7,570 nt of DNA, taken from NCBI GenBank assembly GCA_020027365.1, contig JAHRAJ010000035.1, positions 1-7,570 of the forward strand, written 5' to 3'. Numbering within the stretch: position 1 is the stretch's first letter; every line of letters starts with the position of its first letter. This DNA comes from Cenarchaeum sp. GTDB lineage: Archaea; Thermoproteota; Nitrososphaeria; Nitrososphaerales; Nitrosopumilaceae. The position numbers were made by a program, and so were the translations under genes. This document shows positions 1-4,610 of this stretch, one piece after another. The notes under the pieces were generated by a model. It did no database searches, was not told where the DNA came from, and saw nothing but the letters and a program-made list of their open reading frames with translations.

Positions 1-703
1 CGTCCGTGCCTCCCCCGCCGCCTCCCGCGCCGTCGGCGGACACCACCTCCCCCCGCCGGACAGACTCCCTCATGGCGGGAAACCGCGACGATTGCACCCC
101 GACCACGCGCACCCCCGGACTGCGGGACTTTACGGCGGTCAGCACTCCTGCGGCAAGCCCCCCTCCGCCTATCGGCACATAAATCTCATCGACGTCGGGC
201 AGATCCTCCAGGATTTCAAGCCCTATCACGCCCTGGGCCGCGATAACCTGCGGGTCGTCAAAGGCATGTATCAGCACGGCGCCGGTATCCCCGGATATGC
301 GGCGGGCCCGGGCAGACGACTCGTCATAGTTTGCACCGTCTAGCACCACGTCGGCCCCGTACCCGCGCGTGGCGGCCACCTTGGCGGGCGAGGCGTTTTT
401 CGGCATCACGATGGTGCACCGTATCCCCTCGGTCGATGCCGCATATGCCACCCCCTGCGCATGGTTTCCCGCAGAGGCGGCCACCACGCCCCTGCCCCTC
501 TCGTCCCCGGTCAGCGTCTGGATTTTGTGGTATGCGCCCCTGATCTTAAACGAGCCGGTCTTTTGTTGAAACTCCGACTTGAAGTATACATCCGAGCCCG
601 TCAGCCTGCTGAATATGGGCGAGTATGCCAGCGGGGTCTTGCGTATCTCCGCACCCCTCATCCGGTGCGCGCGCTCCACGTCCTCGATCGTCGGCCCGTC
701 CAC
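1..703 (-). CDS. ilvA: PLP-dependent threonine dehydratase (threonine ammonia-lyase), 3' end outside window
   Basis: Fold-type II PLP enzyme that should deaminate L-threonine to 2-oxobutyrate, the first committed step towards isoleucine (or threonine breakdown). Read on the minus strand, about 234 codons are present and the frame is open at the left edge. Visible signatures are the PLP-lysine motif KTGSFKIRGA (residues about 48-57, Schiff-base Lys at about 53), the cofactor loop SAGNHAQGVA (about 78-87), FDDPQVIAAQG (about 149-159) and the phosphate-binding glycine loop GGGGLAAG (about 180-187). The GTG at 703 is preferred because a TATATC box lies about 25 bp upstream, which fits leaderless transcription; an in-frame GTG at 718 is the alternative. 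A glycine-rich stretch near residue 226-232 falls where family members normally run straight on to the TIADGIAV-type segment. Whether an ACT domain follows cannot be seen, so the biosynthetic versus catabolic type is open. A serine dehydratase or racemase of the same fold is less likely. Confidence 0.93.
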   Translation of the reverse strand, partial: MDGPTIEDVERAHRMRGAEIRKTPLAYSPIFSRLTGSDVYFKSEFQQKTGSFKIRGAYHKIQTLTGDERGRGVVAASAGNHAQGVAYAASTEGIRCTIVMPKNASPAKVAATRGYGADVVLDGANYDESSARARRISGDTGAVLIHAFDDPQVIAAQGVIGLEILEDLPDVDEIYVPIGGGGLAAGVLTAVKSRSPGVRVVGVQSSRFPAMRESVRRGEVVSADGAGGGGGGTD

Positions 704-724
704 GGTGCAACGCCGCACATCCGC

Positions 725-731
725 GATATAT
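725..731 (-). promoter_or_regulatory. TATA box of the threonine dehydratase gene
   Basis: On the minus strand an ATATATC element lies in otherwise GC-rich DNA. Its centre (about 728) is about 25 bp upstream of the GTG at 703, the spacing expected for an archaeal TBP site driving a leaderless mRNA. It would also explain why the GTG at 718 is a poorer start, since that lies only 10 bp from the box. Confidence 0.5.
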
Positions 732-752
732 GGCTTGTTTTGCCGACGGCAG

Positions 753-778
753 GGCGGCGGCGGCGGCGGCGGCGGCGG
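753..778. repeat. (GGC)8 trinucleotide microsatellite
   Basis: Eight perfect GGC units (753-776) plus GG lie in the short gap between the end of the 281-residue gene (805) and the start of threonine dehydratase. Read on the minus strand in the dehydratase frame it would encode eight consecutive prolines, but the TATA-based start places it upstream of the coding region, about 25 bp beyond the TATA box. Such a tract is prone to slippage and could change promoter spacing to upstream elements. Confidence 0.85.
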
Positions 779-804
779 ACCGCCAAGGCCGCCGCGGTCA
801 CCCG

Positions 805-1650
805 CTACACGACGGCCTCAAACTCGGCAAGCCTGTCACGGATCTCCTGACGCACCTGCCGGGACATCCTCCGAGGATCAAACACCCCCTCCCGGGCACC
901 CCCCCGGCCGTCGCGCACAATCTCCAGATCAAACGTGCACAAAAACCCCTCCTCGCCGGTCACCAGCCGCGCGTCGTCTATCGGTACGGGACTGGTGTGG
1001 TATGTCTCGATCAGCAGGCCGTCAAGCTCGTCAAACAGCTCCTGCCTCCTCTTGGTCAGCCTGTCAAACTCGTCACCGGCCCCGCCGCGTACGTCCGACT
1101 GTATCGCCTCGCGCAGGGCGTCGTCCTCAAAGAGGACCCTGAAGAGCCCCTCTGCGTCCAGGTCCGCATGGCCGGCCCGGCGGAGCCTGTCCAGCACGAG
1201 GCGGTCGCCCTCCTCTGCGGCCAAGGACTCTTTTTGCGCGGCCAGATCAACAATCTGTGCAAGCTCCTTTTGCGCATCGACCACCCTGTGATCGGTCTTG
1301 TAGTACAACAGCACGTGAAACTGGACGGATACGTGCCCGGACAGCAGATAGCTCCCAATCCGGGCCTGAAACTTTGCAAATATCCTGCGTATGTCGTCGT
1401 TGTTTGTAACCGCCGGATCCTGCACGTCCCACCGCGGCCCCAGCCGGCGCATCATGCCGTCAAAATAGTCCTTTACCGCCCCCGGATCAAAGGTGTTTTG
1501 CTCGGTCACCGTGGCATCCCCCAGCATCACCTTGACGGGCACATGCACGGTGTGTCCGGCCATCCTGTCGGCAAACCCCTTTTGGATGCGCGCGCCGATC
1601 GTGTCCAGCTCTGCGATAAACCCGTCGGACGAACCGCTGCCCAGCCGCAT
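805..1650 (-). CDS. Conserved-looking protein of unknown function, 281 aa
   Basis: A complete frame of 281 codons with balanced composition and no low-complexity stretches, so very likely a real gene. I do not recognise the family. The N-terminal third has a beta-type segment (HTVHVPVKVMLGD, residues 33-45), then NTFDPGAVKDYFDGMM (52-67) and a helix-rich stretch FAKFQARIGSYLLSGHVSVQ (91-110) leading to FHVLLYYKTD (111-120). The middle (about 125-215) is highly charged and predicted helical or coiled coil. The C-terminal part has another beta-like stretch (GFLCTFDLEIV, 235-245) and ends in a charged helix. There is no signal peptide or membrane span, so it is probably cytoplasmic. The ATG at 1650 is chosen because a stop lies nine codons upstream in frame with no better start between. 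The gene is divergent from the zinc-ribbon/cyclase operon and shares its TATA region. It precedes threonine dehydratase by 101 bp, and that gene has its own TATA box. Confidence 0.82.
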   Translation of the reverse strand: MRLGSGSSDGFIAELDTIGARIQKGFADRMAGHTVHVPVKVMLGDATVTEQNTFDPGAVKDYFDGMMRRLGPRWDVQDPAVTNNDDIRRIFAKFQARIGSYLLSGHVSVQFHVLLYYKTDHRVVDAQKELAQIVDLAAQKESLAAEEGDRLVLDRLRRAGHADLDAEGLFRVLFEDDALREAIQSDVRGGAGDEFDRLTKRRQELFDELDGLLIETYHTSPVPIDDARLVTGEEGFLCTFDLEIVRDGRGGAREGVFDPRRMSRQVRQEIRDRLAEFEAVV

Positions 1651-1691
1651 GGCCAGAATCCGGACGGTCTTGCATTAAACCTTGAGGCCCC

Positions 1692-1699
1692 CTTAAATA
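1692..1699. promoter_or_regulatory. Bidirectional TATA box between divergent genes
   Basis: The element CTTAAATA (minus strand TATTTAAG) has a TTTAA-type symmetric core. Rightwards its centre is about 25 bp from the ATG at 1721, which predicts a leaderless mRNA. Leftwards the same distance predicts a start near 1670, giving about a 20-nt leader for the gene starting at 1650. No second TATA-like site was seen in this 70-bp gap, so both genes probably depend on this box. Confidence 0.55.
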
Positions 1700-1720
1700 C
1701 GGCAAAGGCGTAGTGTGTGC

Positions 1721-1840
1721 ATGGGCGAAAAGACGACGTGTGTGAACTGCAGGGGGGATCTGACCGAGTATTATAACGAGGGATACCGCGGAATGCGGGG
1801 CAGGTGCCCCGCATGCATGGTCGACTTTCCGCTGGAGTGA
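1721..1840 (+). CDS. Mini zinc-ribbon protein, 39 aa
   Basis: A 39-codon gene, ATG at 1721 and TGA at 1838-1840. It has two Cys-x-x-Cys knuckles: CVNC (residues 7-10) and CPAC (29-32), separated by 18 residues with a YYNEGYRGMRGR linker. This is a standard arrangement for a single zinc-binding ribbon. It is too small for any catalytic role, so it is probably a zinc-stabilised nucleic-acid or protein-binding module; exact function unknown. The start is supported by a TATA box about 25 bp upstream (leaderless). It is the first gene of an apparent operon, since the nucleotidyl cyclase starts only 9 bp after its stop and its ribosome-binding site overlaps that stop. It may act as a partner or regulator of the cyclase, but this is inference from position only. 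Confidence 0.8.
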   Translation: MGEKTTCVNCRGDLTEYYNEGYRGMRGRCPACMVDFPLE

Positions 1841-1844
1841 GGTG
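1839..1844 (+). promoter_or_regulatory. Shine-Dalgarno site of the cyclase gene
   Basis: GAGGTG ends 5 nt before the cyclase ATG and overlaps the stop codon of the preceding zinc-ribbon gene. A Shine-Dalgarno motif here, but none before the leaderless first gene, is the usual archaeal pattern for an internal operon gene and fixes the ATG at 1850 as the start. Confidence 0.65.
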
Positions 1845-1849
1845 CCATC

Positions 1850-2722
1850 ATGGGTGACGCCAGTCCAAGGCCGGCCGCCGCGGCAGGGCCGCCTCCGAAT
1901 CCGGCAGGGCCAAGGCCGGCCGCCGCGGCACCGGCAGGACCGGCGTCCATGCCCGCGCCCACGTCCCCGGATCTCGTAGACCTGCTGATGGGCAAAAAGG
2001 GGGGCGTGGCGGTGGTAGACTCGGACACCATCATCCGGGAGACCCAGACCAGGGTGTGGGGCGCCCTCAAAAAGGGATACGAGTATGCAGGCGCCACAAG
2101 CGACTCTGAAGAGTTTCTCCGCAGGAACGTGTTCAAAAGGATCAACATGATCACGCTCTATGTGGATCTGGTCGGATCCACCCAGATGACGCTGGAGCTG
2201 CCAAGCGAAAAGATTGCCACCATCATAAGCTCCTTTGCCCAGGAGATGGCATACGTGGTAAGCAGGCACGACGGGTTTGTGCTAAAGTTCGTGGGGGACG
2301 CCGTCATCGGGTACTTTGTCGCCGAGGACGACTCGCTGAGGGCCGCAGACCACGCGGTAAGCTGCGCAAAATCCATGATTGCCGTGATTGAAAAGGGGAT
2401 AAACCCAATCCTAAACCAGTACGACTATCCCGACCTGCTGGTCAAGATCGGGATTGACCACGGCCAGAACATCATCGTCAGATACGGCGCGGATGCGGCC
2501 AAGTCCCACGTGGACATAATGGGCCCCGCCATGAACATAGCCGCCAAGATCCAGTCCATGGCAAGGCCCAACCAGATCCTGATAGGCGACGACGTGTACG
2601 CCCGCCTCCATCCGGAGACGCAGGGACGGTTCAGGCCGGTGGTCTGGAAGAACAACGAGTGGAGGTACCGCTCCAGGGTCACCGGGCAGGTGTACCCCGT
2701 ATACGAATACGTCCCGTCCTAG
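1850..2722 (+). CDS. Class III adenylate/guanylate cyclase (CHD domain), 290 aa
   Basis: Soluble class III nucleotidyl cyclase, predicted to convert ATP (less likely GTP) to the 3',5'-cyclic nucleotide as a homodimer with two metal ions. Residues 1-40 are a disordered Ala/Pro-rich tail, 41-98 a helical linker, and 99 to about 285 the cyclase homology domain. Active-site positions can be aligned by spacing to mycobacterial Rv1625c. Metal aspartates are D106 (in VDLVGST) and D150 (in KFVGDAV). The base-selecting pair is K146 and D222, favouring adenine, and the transition-state Asn is N229 (in GPAMNIAAK). The transition-state Arg, four residues after that Asn in the family, is Lys here (K233). 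No membrane segment, HAMP or receptor domain is fused, so input would come through the tail or linker or a partner. The co-transcribed zinc-ribbon gene immediately upstream is the obvious candidate partner (inference). Activity may be reduced by the Arg-to-Lys change. Confidence 0.92.
   Translation: MGDASPRPAAAAGPPPNPAGPRPAAAAPAGPASMPAPTSPDLVDLLMGKKGGVAVVDSDTIIRETQTRVWGALKKGYEYAGATSDSEEFLRRNVFKRINMITLYVDLVGSTQMTLELPSEKIATIISSFAQEMAYVVSRHDGFVLKFVGDAVIGYFVAEDDSLRAADHAVSCAKSMIAVIEKGINPILNQYDYPDLLVKIGIDHGQNIIVRYGADAAKSHVDIMGPAMNIAAKIQSMARPNQILIGDDVYARLHPETQGRFRPVVWKNNEWRYRSRVTGQVYPVYEYVPS
1865..1930 (+). repeat. In-frame 45-bp direct repeat in the cyclase N-terminal tail
   Basis: An exact 21-bp sequence starts at 1865 and again at 1910, 45 bp (15 codons) apart, giving the peptide RPAAAA twice (residues 7-12 and 22-27). 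It points to recent duplication within a disordered Ala/Pro-rich extension rather than conserved structure. Confidence 0.85.
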
Positions 2723-2756
2723 CAGGCGGCGGCAAAGCCACAGGCGGCAGGCCCGC

Positions 2757-2903
2757 CTAGACGGTAAACCTGCACGGGCATTCCACGTGCTCGTAGTGGT
2801 GCTCGCCAAGCCTTCCGCGGACCACATACATCACAATCTTGTGCAGATCCGCCTCTGCGATCTCCATCTTGCACCGCTCACAGCGTTTTTTCGTCCGATC
2901 CAT
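2757..2903 (-). CDS. Small Cys/His-rich probable zinc protein, 48 aa
   Basis: A 48-codon minus-strand gene with ATG at 2903 and TAG at 2757. Likely zinc ligands are C8 and C11 (CERC) near the N-terminus and C42 and C44 (CPC) near the C-terminus, with several histidines between (H21, H35, H36, H39). The spacing suggests one treble-clef-like or ribbon zinc site around a beta-type core KIVMYVVRGRL (residues 22-32). I do not recognise a named family. It is convergent with the cyclase gene (34 bp between stops) and divergent from the gene at 3048. A TATA-like TTATAG box lies about 31 bp upstream of the ATG, giving a very short leader. The motif TGATCGYTGAT occurs twice around that promoter. It could be a regulator or a zinc-dependent RNA-binding protein; function not known. 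Confidence 0.72.
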   Translation of the reverse strand: MDRTKKRCERCKMEIAEADLHKIVMYVVRGRLGEHHYEHVECPCRFTV

Positions 2904-2907
2904 GCGT

Positions 2908-2949
2908 ATCAACGATCAAAATGTCCCATTCTATAAGGATCAGCGATCA
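2908..2949 (-). promoter_or_regulatory. Promoter with paired TGATCGYTGAT repeats
   Basis: The TATA-like box (minus strand CTTATAGA, about 2930-2937) predicts a start near 2908 for the 48-aa gene. Two copies of an 11-bp element, TGATCGTTGAT (2908-2918) and TGATCGCTGAT (2939-2949), differ at one base and are 31 bp apart, about three DNA turns. One sits on the predicted transcription start and the other on the region just upstream of the TATA box, as a repressor pair would. The binding protein is unknown. Confidence 0.4.
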
Positions 2950-3014
2950 GCTGTTTTTTACAAAAGACGACCGGCAGCTAGCTAGCAGGCGGGCCATGCA
3001 CCCATCAGCAAGGC

Positions 3015-3030
3015 AAAAATAGCCTTTATT
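3015..3030 (+). promoter_or_regulatory. AT-rich promoter element for the gene at 3048
   Basis: An AT-rich block (AAAAATAGCCTTTATT) in GC-rich DNA. TATA-like centres at about 3019 and 3027 lie 29 and 21 bp before the ATG at 3048, which fits a leaderless transcript. A 10-bp palindrome, GCTAGCTAGC, is just upstream at 2977-2986. Confidence 0.45.
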
Positions 3031-3047
3031 TGGCAACGGTCGTAGAT

Positions 3048-3428
3048 ATGACGCCCCTTGAGCGAATGAGGACGACGCTGCTTGGAATAAACCCGGACGC
3101 AGTCCCTCCGGCCATGCAGTTTCCGCGGATTCCCCCCGGGGCAATGCACCCGGCGACCAGCAGGTTTTCGACACCGCCGGCGGCGACGGGCGGTGCAGCC
3201 GCCGCTGCGCTGACGCCAGATCTCGAGGACTTTCAGCAGAGGTACCGGGCGCATGCGGCAGGCCTGCTGGGACAAGGCCGCCCCGGGATTGTCCAACCGG
3301 GGCACCCCATGTACGAAAAACAGTCATCCATCTCCGCGCTAAAGTCCGAAAACGACAGGCTTCTAAAGGAGAATATTGATCTAAAGAGACGGGCGGACGA
3401 GGCCGCGTCCCCGGAACGGCAGCAGTAG
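3048..3428 (+). CDS. Pro/Ala-rich protein with C-terminal leucine zipper, 126 aa
   Basis: Not a family I recognise. Residues 1-15 form a short amphipathic helix (MTPLERMRTTLLG). About 16-60 is low-complexity Pro/Ala/Met-rich and probably disordered. About 62-80 (DLEDFQQRYRAHAAGLL) is helical. Residues 95-115 form three clean heptads, ISALKSE / NDRLLKE / NIDLKRR, with Leu at every d position and Ile/Asn/Asn at a. Asn at a positions is typical of parallel dimeric zippers, so the protein probably dimerises. ATG 3048 is preferred over the in-frame TTG at 3030 because the TTG lies inside the TATA-like region. No signal peptide, membrane span or DNA-binding basic region is evident. It stands alone, divergent from the 48-aa zinc protein, with 127 bp to the next gene. 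A scaffold or adaptor role is possible but not shown. Confidence 0.68.
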   Translation: MTPLERMRTTLLGINPDAVPPAMQFPRIPPGAMHPATSRFSTPPAATGGAAAAALTPDLEDFQQRYRAHAAGLLGQGRPGIVQPGHPMYEKQSSISALKSENDRLLKENIDLKRRADEAASPERQQ

Positions 3429-3526
3429 GGCTGCCGGATAGGCCGGGTGCATCCAATGCGCCCGCCGTTGCGGACATGCGGATCCAAAGACGTTTTTGGG
3501 ATTGTGAAATACACGCAAAGGAAAAT

Positions 3527-3534
3527 CTTATTAC
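3527..3534 (+). promoter_or_regulatory. TATA box for the gene at 3556
   Basis: CTTATTAC, centred at about 3530, is 25-26 bp ahead of the ATG at 3556, predicting a leaderless mRNA. This argues against the in-frame TTG at 3538 as the start. A TTTTT run about 35 bp upstream (3492-3496) could end the transcript of the previous gene. Confidence 0.55.
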
Positions 3535-3555
3535 ATCTTGCATCCAGCGTGTTGC

Positions 3556-3945
3556 ATGGCAGGCAGCACGCCGTCGGATCGATGGCAGGCACAGCGGGCA
3601 GATCTCAAAAAGAGGTGCCAAAAGGTGGCAGGACTGTCCAAGAAGATCAGGTATGTCTGCGTCATAAACCAGTATGGCAGAACGCTGGCAGGCACCGTCA
3701 GGCCGGGCATCAAGCCCCTGCTCAGCGCGGAGAATGCAAGAAACGAGTTTTTCCTCGCATCCGGACTGCTCGGCATGAGAGAGTCCACGGCCCGCCCGCT
3801 TGGAAGGCTGGATTATGTCACCATGCGGCATGAAAAGGTGATCATCGTACTGTTGCGGCGAAATGGTTTGGTCTACTATGTGTCGATCGATGCAGGCGTC
3901 AGAGACATCGCCAAGCTGGTCACAAGGATAAAGAGATCGGTCTAG
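3556..3945 (+). CDS. Small archaeal conserved protein, possibly DUF6659-type, 129 aa
   Basis: A complete 129-codon frame. Residues 1-30 are polar and basic, with a helix around 8-28. The rest reads as an alpha/beta domain: strand IRYVCVINQYG (31-41), strand RTLAGTVRPG (42-51), helix KPLLSAENARNEFFLASGLL (53-72), strand LDYVTMRHEKVIIVLLRRN (85-103), strand GLVYYVSID (104-112) and a final helix DIAKLVTRIKR (117-127). This order resembles a roadblock/LC7-like or profilin-like fold and small proteins I associate with Thaumarchaeota (perhaps DUF6659). The family name is from memory and not certain. There are no obvious catalytic residues, so a scaffold or sensor role is more likely than an enzyme. 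It is convergent with the VOC gene and the two stop codons overlap. The start is set by the TATA box 25-26 bp upstream. Confidence 0.78.
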   Translation: MAGSTPSDRWQAQRADLKKRCQKVAGLSKKIRYVCVINQYGRTLAGTVRPGIKPLLSAENARNEFFLASGLLGMRESTARPLGRLDYVTMRHEKVIIVLLRRNGLVYYVSIDAGVRDIAKLVTRIKRSV

Positions 3946-4355
3946 GCGGGGGTAAATCCCTGATAGCCGCCGGTCTGCCGATCCTTGTCCGTAAAGTCCG
4001 GCTCAAACAAGGATATCAGATAGTCGTCAGGATCCAAAACGATCGCATTCTTCCCCGCCTCTTTTTTTACCACGTCGCGGTGTATCCGAACGCCCTTGCT
4101 GCGCAGCTCGGCCACCGCCGAGTCTACATCGCCCACCAAAAAGCCCAGCGTGATCCCGTTCTCAATAGAGCTGCCGGTGTGCTCGGCATCAGGCGATGCC
4201 GGGTGCAGGCTCAGCAGTGCGCCCCCGCTTCCAAGGTCTATCCACGAGCTTCTCCGGCTCCTGATCGGGAGGCCTATCACCTCGTGGTAAAACAAGAGGG
4301 ACCTTTCAAGGTCCCGGACCGCCAAAATTACATTGCCCACCTTTTTGATGTTCAT
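3942..4355 (-). CDS. VOC (glyoxalase/bleomycin-resistance/dioxygenase) fold protein, 137 aa
   Basis: One vicinal-oxygen-chelate domain made of two beta-alpha-beta-beta-beta modules. The first is VILAVRDLERSLLFYHEVIG (residues 9-28) and the second ITLGFLVGDVDSAVAELRSKG (68-88), closing with VLDPDDYLISLFEP (106-119). The length is normal for a single-domain member that dimerises. Aligned to E. coli glyoxalase I (ligands H5, E56, H74, E122), the corresponding residues here are about N8, S49, T69 and S115, so no metal ligand seems to be kept. It is therefore unlikely to be a working glyoxalase or dioxygenase and may be a ligand-binding or sequestering protein (inference). The ATG at 4355 has a TTTTTATG box exactly about 26 bp upstream (leaderless), and a 12-bp palindrome covers the start. 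It is convergent with the gene at 3556, sharing the CTAG stop palindrome. The last 18 residues form a polar tail. Confidence 0.87.
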   Translation of the reverse strand: MNIKKVGNVILAVRDLERSLLFYHEVIGLPIRSRRSSWIDLGSGGALLSLHPASPDAEHTGSSIENGITLGFLVGDVDSAVAELRSKGVRIHRDVVKKEAGKNAIVLDPDDYLISLFEPDFTDKDRQTGGYQGFTPA

Positions 4356-4365
4356 GATATATCAT
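4354..4365. promoter_or_regulatory. Perfect 12-bp palindrome over the VOC start codon
   Basis: ATGATATATCAT is a perfect inverted repeat that includes two bases of the VOC start codon and the predicted transcription start. A bound dimer would block initiation, so it is a good operator candidate. Being AT-rich, it could instead be a TATA element for plus-strand transcription. Confidence 0.4.
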
Positions 4366-4610
4366 CGCGACGGTAGCATAAAAACAATGTCATCGCCGTC
4401 CGGCCGCCTGCAGACGCGTCCTTGCCTGAAACCCCCAACTCCCCCCGCCCCGCCCCGCCCACCGGCCCCTGCAACAACCCCGGCCCGCACCGATCCGTGC
4501 CGGCGGGGGGCCGGCAGGCGGTGGGGCCCAGCAGTTTGCAGGCCAACCGCCCCCCCACACCCCGCAATCCGCCCAAAGACAACGACCCTCGACCCGCCAC
4601 CACGCGTCGG
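4366..4610. other. C-rich intergenic spacer with G-quadruplex motif (4432-4460)
   Basis: No supported gene was found between the VOC promoter and the end of the RAM-domain gene. The plus strand is very C-rich. At 4432-4460 the minus strand carries G-runs GGG, GGGG, GGGG and GGGGGG separated by single C bases, then GGGGG after four more bases. This meets the standard four-run quadruplex pattern with minimal loops. It lies downstream of the RAM-domain genes on their transcribed strand, so their 3' untranslated RNA would contain it. A weak GGCGGT/ACCGCC stem (about 4517-4551) lies between. A role in mRNA 3' end formation or stability is inference. Confidence 0.5.
4377..4385 (-). promoter_or_regulatory. 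TATA box of the VOC gene
   Basis: On the minus strand GTTTTTATG is centred at about 4381, 26 bp before the ATG at 4355, which is ideal archaeal leaderless spacing. Confidence 0.55.

Noticed and set aside
625..1713. Long plus-strand open frame of about 360 codons
   Set aside because: It lies antisense to threonine dehydratase and the 281-aa gene, has no recognisable motifs and runs through the GGC repeat as poly-Ala. GC-rich coding DNA commonly leaves open antisense frames.
1487..2269. Minus-strand frame of 260 codons
   Set aside because: It overlaps the divergent promoter, the zinc ribbon, the cyclase start and part of the 281-aa gene. Composition is Arg/Gly/His-rich and random-like, so it is a shadow frame.
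2977..2986. GCTAGCTAGC palindrome in a divergent gap
   Set aside because: Only 10 bp, single copy, and upstream of both predicted promoters. It is too weak to call an operator alone.
2947..3831. Minus-strand frame of 294 codons
   Set aside because: Antisense to two better-supported plus-strand genes with promoters; Arg/Ser/Cys-rich with no domain.
4517..4551. GGCGGT/ACCGCC inverted repeat as a terminator
   Set aside because: A six-pair stem with a loop of more than 20 nt and no T-run is weak, and archaeal termination is mostly T-tract driven.
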